Shown here one piece after another: positions 7,188 to 10,114 of a DNA stretch of 10,114 nt (its first letter is position 1; each line of letters begins with the position of its first letter). The position numbers and the translations under genes are program-made. This DNA comes from an uncultured Bacteroidales bacterium (GTDB taxonomy: Bacteria > Bacteroidota > Bacteroidia > Bacteroidales > P3). Where the stretch lies: contig CAMURW010000032.1 of assembly GCA_947097635.1 (NCBI GenBank), positions 1 through 10,114 of the forward strand. The letters run 5' to 3'. The notes below the pieces were generated by a model that searched no databases, had not been told where the DNA came from, and saw only the letters and a program-made list of their open reading frames with translations.

Positions 7188-8648
7188 TCAGAACTTGCCT
7201 CGCAGCCACCTCAGCAAGTCGTTGCCGTTGGCCAGCAGCAGCAGGCCTAGCAGCAGTATCATCCCTGTCATCTGCGCTATCTCCAGGAAGCGGTCGCTGG
7301 GCTTGCGGCGTGTCACTATTTCCCACAGCGTGAAGAGGATGTGACCGCCGTCGAGGCCAGGGATAGGGATGATGTTCATGAACGCCAGTATGATGCCAAG
7401 GAAGGCAGTGATGTTCCAGAAGCGATACCAGTCCCACGTCTTTGGGAACATGCTGCCCAGTGCGCCGAAGCCTCCCAGGTTCTGCGCACCGCCGGGGGCG
7501 AAGAGCAGTTTCAGGCTGCTGACGTATGTTACCATGGTCTCCCAGCCATGCGAGATGCCGGCGGGGATGGCTTGAAGGAAGGTGTAGTCGGTATGCACCA
7601 CGTTGAAGACCTCGATGGGCTGTTTGAAATATACGCCCAGCTTGCCGTCGCCCCGCAGGTCTACGGTGGCATGCTGCAGTGTGCCGTGGCGGTAGTAGCC
7701 TACGTCGATGCTCTCTTTCCTGTGCTTGGCCAGCTCGCCGCTAATCTCCGTGTAGCTGGGCGTGCGCACCCCTGCTATGCTCACTATGCTGTCGCCGGAC
7801 TGCAGCCCCGCCTGTTGCGCGGCGCTGCCGCCCACGAACTCGCTGATAACCATGGGCATCCTCACCGCCATCAGCTGTGTGGGGTTTTCTTTCAGCAGCG
7901 TCTCTATGAAGTCTTTGTCCAGAGGGATGTCCACCAGTGCCAGGCTGTCGGGCCGTCTCAGGCTGTCGCTGAGGTATCTGCGCTGCACGGTCACGATGGA
8001 GGGCTTGTCCAGCAGCAGGGCGTTCTGTGCCATGGCGACATCGTTCATCTCCCGGCCGTCGATGGCATAGATGATGTCGCCGTTCTCGAAGCCGTGGTCT
8101 ATCAGCACTTGGTGGTAATCGTAGCCTAGGGTGGCGTTGCGCATGGGCAGCGTGTCTTCGCCCCAGTGTGCGAAGATGCAGGAGAAGATGAGCAGGGCGC
8201 TGAGGAAGTTCACCAGCACACCTCCGCTGATGATGCACAGGCGCTGCCAGGCCGGCTTGCTGCGGTATTCCCAGGGCTGCGGTGTGCTCTCCAGGTCCTT
8301 GGCGCCCTTGCTTTCGTCTATCATGCCGGCAATGTCGCAATAGCCTCCCAGCGGCACCCATCCTATGCCCCACACGGTGTGGTCCGGCTCCTTTTCGTAC
8401 CATTCGTCGGGGGTCTTGCGCTGCAGGAACTGGAAATGCCAGCGGCCGTCGTATTTCTTGGCGCGCAGCAGGGCAAAGCCCCAGTCGAAGAACATAAAGA
8501 ACTGGCGTACACGCACGCCGAATATCCTTGCCATGGTGAAGTGGCCCAGCTCGTGGGTCACCACCAGCAGCGTGAGACTAAGTAATAAGCCTAATAGTTT
8601 CAATGTGTAGGTAAGTTTTTCGGTGACACAATAAAAAATAACAAACAT
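7188..8648 (-). CDS. rseP: RseP-type site-2 intramembrane zinc metalloprotease
   Basis: The protein has 486 residues starting at the ATG at 8648; no other ATG precedes the active site. The zinc motif HELGH is at residues 32-36 inside TM1 (LLLSLTLLVVTHELGHF). The second conserved motif NIIPIPGLDGGH is at 425-436, with Asp433 as the third zinc ligand. TM2 spans about 137-160 (IISGGVLVNFLSALLIF), TM3 about 411-430 and TM4 about 461-475. Between TM2 and TM3 are two PDZ-like domains, at about 165-245 and about 262-325 (GGSAAQQAGLQSGDSIVSI). RseP proteases cut membrane-spanning anti-sigma factors and leftover signal peptides; the PDZ pair gates substrate entry. All catalytic residues are present. 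It heads a probable operon with the permease. In Bacteroidetes the gene is often next to dxr, which is not the case on this side here. The physiological substrate cannot be read from the sequence. Confidence 0.95.
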   Translation of the reverse strand: MFVIFYCVTEKLTYTLKLLGLLLSLTLLVVTHELGHFTMARIFGVRVRQFFMFFDWGFALLRAKKYDGRWHFQFLQRKTPDEWYEKEPDHTVWGIGWVPLGGYCDIAGMIDESKGAKDLESTPQPWEYRSKPAWQRLCIISGGVLVNFLSALLIFSCIFAHWGEDTLPMRNATLGYDYHQVLIDHGFENGDIIYAIDGREMNDVAMAQNALLLDKPSIVTVQRRYLSDSLRRPDSLALVDIPLDKDFIETLLKENPTQLMAVRMPMVISEFVGGSAAQQAGLQSGDSIVSIAGVRTPSYTEISGELAKHRKESIDVGYYRHGTLQHATVDLRGDGKLGVYFKQPIEVFNVVHTDYTFLQAIPAGISHGWETMVTYVSSLKLLFAPGGAQNLGGFGALGSMFPKTWDWYRFWNITAFLGIILAFMNIIPIPGLDGGHILFTLWEIVTRRKPSDRFLEIAQMTGMILLLGLLLLANGNDLLRWLRGKF

Positions 8649-8797
8649 AATAACTAAGAAAAGCGTTTATTATTACGTGTTGCGAGAAATATTTCATTGT
8701 GGTCCGCCGCAAGGAGACGACGGCTGCGCGCCATCCAAACGGCAGGAAGCAGGATGATGGCAACAAAATATTTTCGCCGAGGGCGCGTTATTGGAAC
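8649..8797. promoter_or_regulatory. Divergent spacer between rseP and the epimerase gene
   Basis: The 149-bp spacer should hold the promoters of both divergent genes. Its left half (8649-8700) is AT-rich. On the minus strand TATGTTTG at 8649-8642 fits the Bacteroidetes -7 consensus TAnnTTTG exactly, but it overlaps the rseP start codon and so cannot serve that start. On the plus strand TATTTTCG near 8769 differs from the consensus by one base and lies about 20 bp before the epimerase ATG. No secure -33 element was found for either direction. Confidence 0.35.
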
Positions 8798-9817
8798 ATG
8801 AGAATATTGTTGCTGGGCAGCACGGGACTGCTGGGAAACAACGTGTTGCGTGCTTTGTTGCGGCACGGCCACAAGGTGTCGCTAGTCGTGAGACACCGCC
8901 GGGGGCTGGTCTTGTCCGACCTGAGCGATGCAGAGCTGCAAAGAGTGTCCATATTCCAAGGCAACTATCTTGTTCCAAGTGTGCTGTGGTGTGCCGCCCA
9001 GGGTTGCGAAGGCATCGTGCACTGTGCTGGCACTACCGATATGTCTCTGCTGAACTACCGCGACTACCTGCCCGTGAACCGCGATGCCTGTAAGCTGCTG
9101 CTGCAACTGATGCAGCGGCAAGGCATACATCGCCTGGTGCATGTAAGCACTGCAAACACGATAGGCTACGGCAGCCCGCAGGCATGGGCCAATGAGCATA
9201 GTCCCATGCAGTACCCTTTCACCGAAAGCTATTATGCTCTCAGCAAGAGGGAGGGGGAGACGGTGCTGACGGCCTATGCCTCTCGTCATCCCGGCGACCA
9301 CGTCGTGGTCGTGAACCCGGGCTTTATGCTGGGGGCCTACGACGTGAAGCCCAGCAGCGGCCAGCTGCTTCTGGCGGCCTATCGCAGGCCATGGATGATA
9401 TGCCCCAAAGGAGGCAAAGGCTTCATCCCTGCCAGCGACGTGGCAGAGGCCGTTGTCAACGCCATATTCCATGGAACCAGCGGCGAGCGTTACCTTCTCA
9501 CGGGCGAGAACCTGTCGCTGGAGGAGTTCTACCGTCTGCAGGCAGCCACGATGGGATACCGCCAGAGGCTGATACTATTGCCGGACTGGCTGGTGCTCGG
9601 CATTGCCAAGTGTGGCGACCTGCTTCGTGCACTGGGAATAAAGGCGCAGTTGTGCACTCGCAACGTGCGGCAGCTTCTCATCCGCGAATATTACGACAGC
9701 ACTCATGCTACAAGCGACTTACACCTTCCCCATACCCCCTTGTCCCAGGCCATCAGTGATTTCTTCGAGTGGCACTCCCGCCGCCCTGGCAAACATCGCC
9801 AACGGGGGCTACCATAG
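8798..9817 (+). CDS. NAD-dependent epimerase/dehydratase, extended SDR family
   Basis: The protein has 339 residues. I chose the ATG at 8798 because MRILLLGSTGLLGNN begins directly with the Rossmann beta-strand and the nucleotide-binding GxTGxxG (residues 7-13); a GTG at 8699 would add 33 basic, unstructured residues. HCAGTTD (75-81) is the usual strand-4 motif. VHVSTANTIG (114-123) supplies the catalytic Ser/Thr, and YYALSK gives the catalytic Tyr146 and Lys150. VVNPGFMLG near 200 is the typical substrate-side loop. The closest known types are NAD(P)-dependent nucleoside-diphosphate-sugar epimerases, dihydroflavonol-reductase-like proteins and 3-beta-HSD-like proteins. The substrate cannot be told from sequence alone. 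No membrane segment or signal peptide is evident, so it should be cytoplasmic. It is transcribed alone, divergent from rseP, and no carbohydrate operon surrounds it. Confidence 0.9.
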   Translation: MRILLLGSTGLLGNNVLRALLRHGHKVSLVVRHRRGLVLSDLSDAELQRVSIFQGNYLVPSVLWCAAQGCEGIVHCAGTTDMSLLNYRDYLPVNRDACKLLLQLMQRQGIHRLVHVSTANTIGYGSPQAWANEHSPMQYPFTESYYALSKREGETVLTAYASRHPGDHVVVVNPGFMLGAYDVKPSSGQLLLAAYRRPWMICPKGGKGFIPASDVAEAVVNAIFHGTSGERYLLTGENLSLEEFYRLQAATMGYRQRLILLPDWLVLGIAKCGDLLRALGIKAQLCTRNVRQLLIREYYDSTHATSDLHLPHTPLSQAISDFFEWHSRRPGKHRQRGLP

Positions 9818-9858
9818 GTTAGTCCGTGGCTCGTGAGCCTGGGTGCAGTGGTTCGGTA

Positions 9859-9904
9859 TACCTCTTGGGTACCTCTTGGTGCACCAAGAGGTACCCAAGA
9901 GGTA
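9859..9904. repeat. Perfect 46-bp palindrome made of four TACCTCTTGG words
   Basis: Bases 9859-9881 are the exact reverse complement of 9882-9904, with no mismatch and no spacer (centre TGCA). Each 23-base arm is itself a near-tandem: TACCTCTTGG, one G, TACCTCTTGG, then TG. The whole contains two forward and two reverse copies of the same 10-base word. It begins 42 bp after the epimerase stop codon. As RNA it would form a very stable hairpin, but no T run follows, so it is not a classical terminator. It could be a binding site for a dimeric or tetrameric protein, a recombination or mobile-element site, or a strong 3' mRNA hairpin. Confidence 0.9.
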
Positions 9905-10029
9905 GGCGCTGGCAAGGACGATGCTGGCATGAACCCTGTTGTTTGCACTTCGGACGTTTTTCTTGGAATGTATGAAAAAAAGTCCTGAAAATTATCAATT
10001 CGTAAAAATATGTCTTGTACTGAAAAAAG

Positions 10030-10052
10030 TTAACTCTTCCAAACAGAGTTAA
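10030..10052. repeat. Inverted repeat TTAACTCT/AGAGTTAA before the right-edge gene
   Basis: TTAACTCT at 10030-10037 and AGAGTTAA at 10045-10052 are exact inverted repeats around a 7-base spacer TCCAAAC. The right arm ends one base before an ATG at 10054. It could be an operator that represses the adjacent gene, an mRNA hairpin masking the start, or part of the end of a mobile element. Confidence 0.5.
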
Positions 10053-10053
10053 T

Positions 10054-10114
10054 ATGTTTAAGTACCACACAAAAAAGATGGAGACGTACTACGATCAGGT
10101 GATCGGGATGTACC
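10054..10114 (+). CDS. Start of an unidentified gene (3' partial)
   Basis: An ATG at 10054 opens a frame that stays open to the window end, giving MFKYHTKKMETYYDQVIGMY. An in-frame ATG at 10078 is preceded by ACACAAAAAAG, an A-rich context that suits Bacteroidetes initiation, and may be the real start. An in-frame TGA at 10021 closes the frame upstream. Only 20 residues are visible; they are basic and aromatic and could begin a small DNA-binding or transposase-like protein, but this is too short to assign. Confidence 0.35.
   Translation, partial: MFKYHTKKMETYYDQVIGMY

Larger units (their letters stand above)
9818..10053. other. Intergenic region with palindrome and AT-rich leader
   Basis: The first 90 bases are GC-rich and structured: a short inverted repeat GGCTC-GT-GAGCC at 9828-9839, then the 46-bp palindrome. 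From about 9940 the composition turns AT-rich, with several A runs and TATGTCTTG near 10010, as expected for the promoter and leader of the gene at the right edge. No open frame here is convincing; the minus-strand frame across 9819-10070 has low-complexity, mixed composition and spans the palindrome. Confidence 0.5.

Noticed and set aside
8642..8649. A perfect TAnnTTTG box (TATGTTTG) on the minus strand as the rseP promoter
   Set aside because: It includes the rseP start codon, and the frame has no ATG or GTG start just downstream that could replace it, so it is probably a chance match.
8699..8797. A GTG start at 8699 for the epimerase
   Set aside because: It adds 33 basic residues ahead of the Rossmann strand, whereas the family normally begins within a few residues of GxTGxxG.
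9819..10070. An 83-codon minus-strand frame between the epimerase and the right-edge gene
   Set aside because: It spans the palindrome and an AT-rich leader, its composition changes sharply along its length, and it lacks any family resemblance.

Overview
The window looks like a chromosomal segment of a Bacteroidales bacterium, probably Prevotella-like. The support is a type IX secretion (T9SS) type A sorting domain at the C-terminus of one exported protein, a signal peptide ending in Ala-Gln, start codons without a Shine-Dalgarno sequence but with A-rich upstream context, and a permease and RseP protease of Bacteroidetes type. The assignment rests on family knowledge and not on a database search.

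Layout. Positions 1-2394 hold the 3' part of a large glycine-rich repeat protein (plus strand, 5' end outside the window), probably a beta-solenoid surface adhesin with about ten degenerate VYGGG motifs. It ends abruptly with no sorting domain. Positions 2395-2885 are a 491-bp spacer of unusual make-up: an AT-rich patch, two mutually overlapping protein-like reading frames on opposite strands, and an exact 33-bp tandem duplication. Positions 2886-5447 encode an 853-residue secreted protein with a signal peptide, a MAM/lectin-like module, a bacterial-repeat-like module and a T9SS sorting domain. A G7/C7 hairpin lies where this gene meets the convergent minus-strand genes.

The minus strand carries a probable two-gene envelope unit read right to left: a RseP-type site-2 protease (8648 to 7188), then after 61 bp an LptF/LptG-type permease (7126 to 5462) with a large helical insertion in its periplasmic part. 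Divergent from rseP, across a 149-bp spacer, is a plus-strand NAD-dependent epimerase/dehydratase of the extended SDR type (8798-9817). Downstream of it is a perfect 46-bp palindrome built from four copies of one 10-bp word, then an AT-rich stretch with a second short inverted repeat just before an unidentified gene that runs off the right edge.

How the genes fit together. The two left-hand genes encode exported surface proteins. The two minus-strand genes serve outer-membrane maintenance (regulated or clean-up intramembrane proteolysis, and lipopolysaccharide extraction). The epimerase could act in sugar or lipid modification, but nothing here fixes its substrate. The most unusual DNA is the spacer at 2395-2885 and the palindrome at 9859-9904. 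I did not find a recognisable defence system, CRISPR array, tRNA, rRNA or intact transposon.
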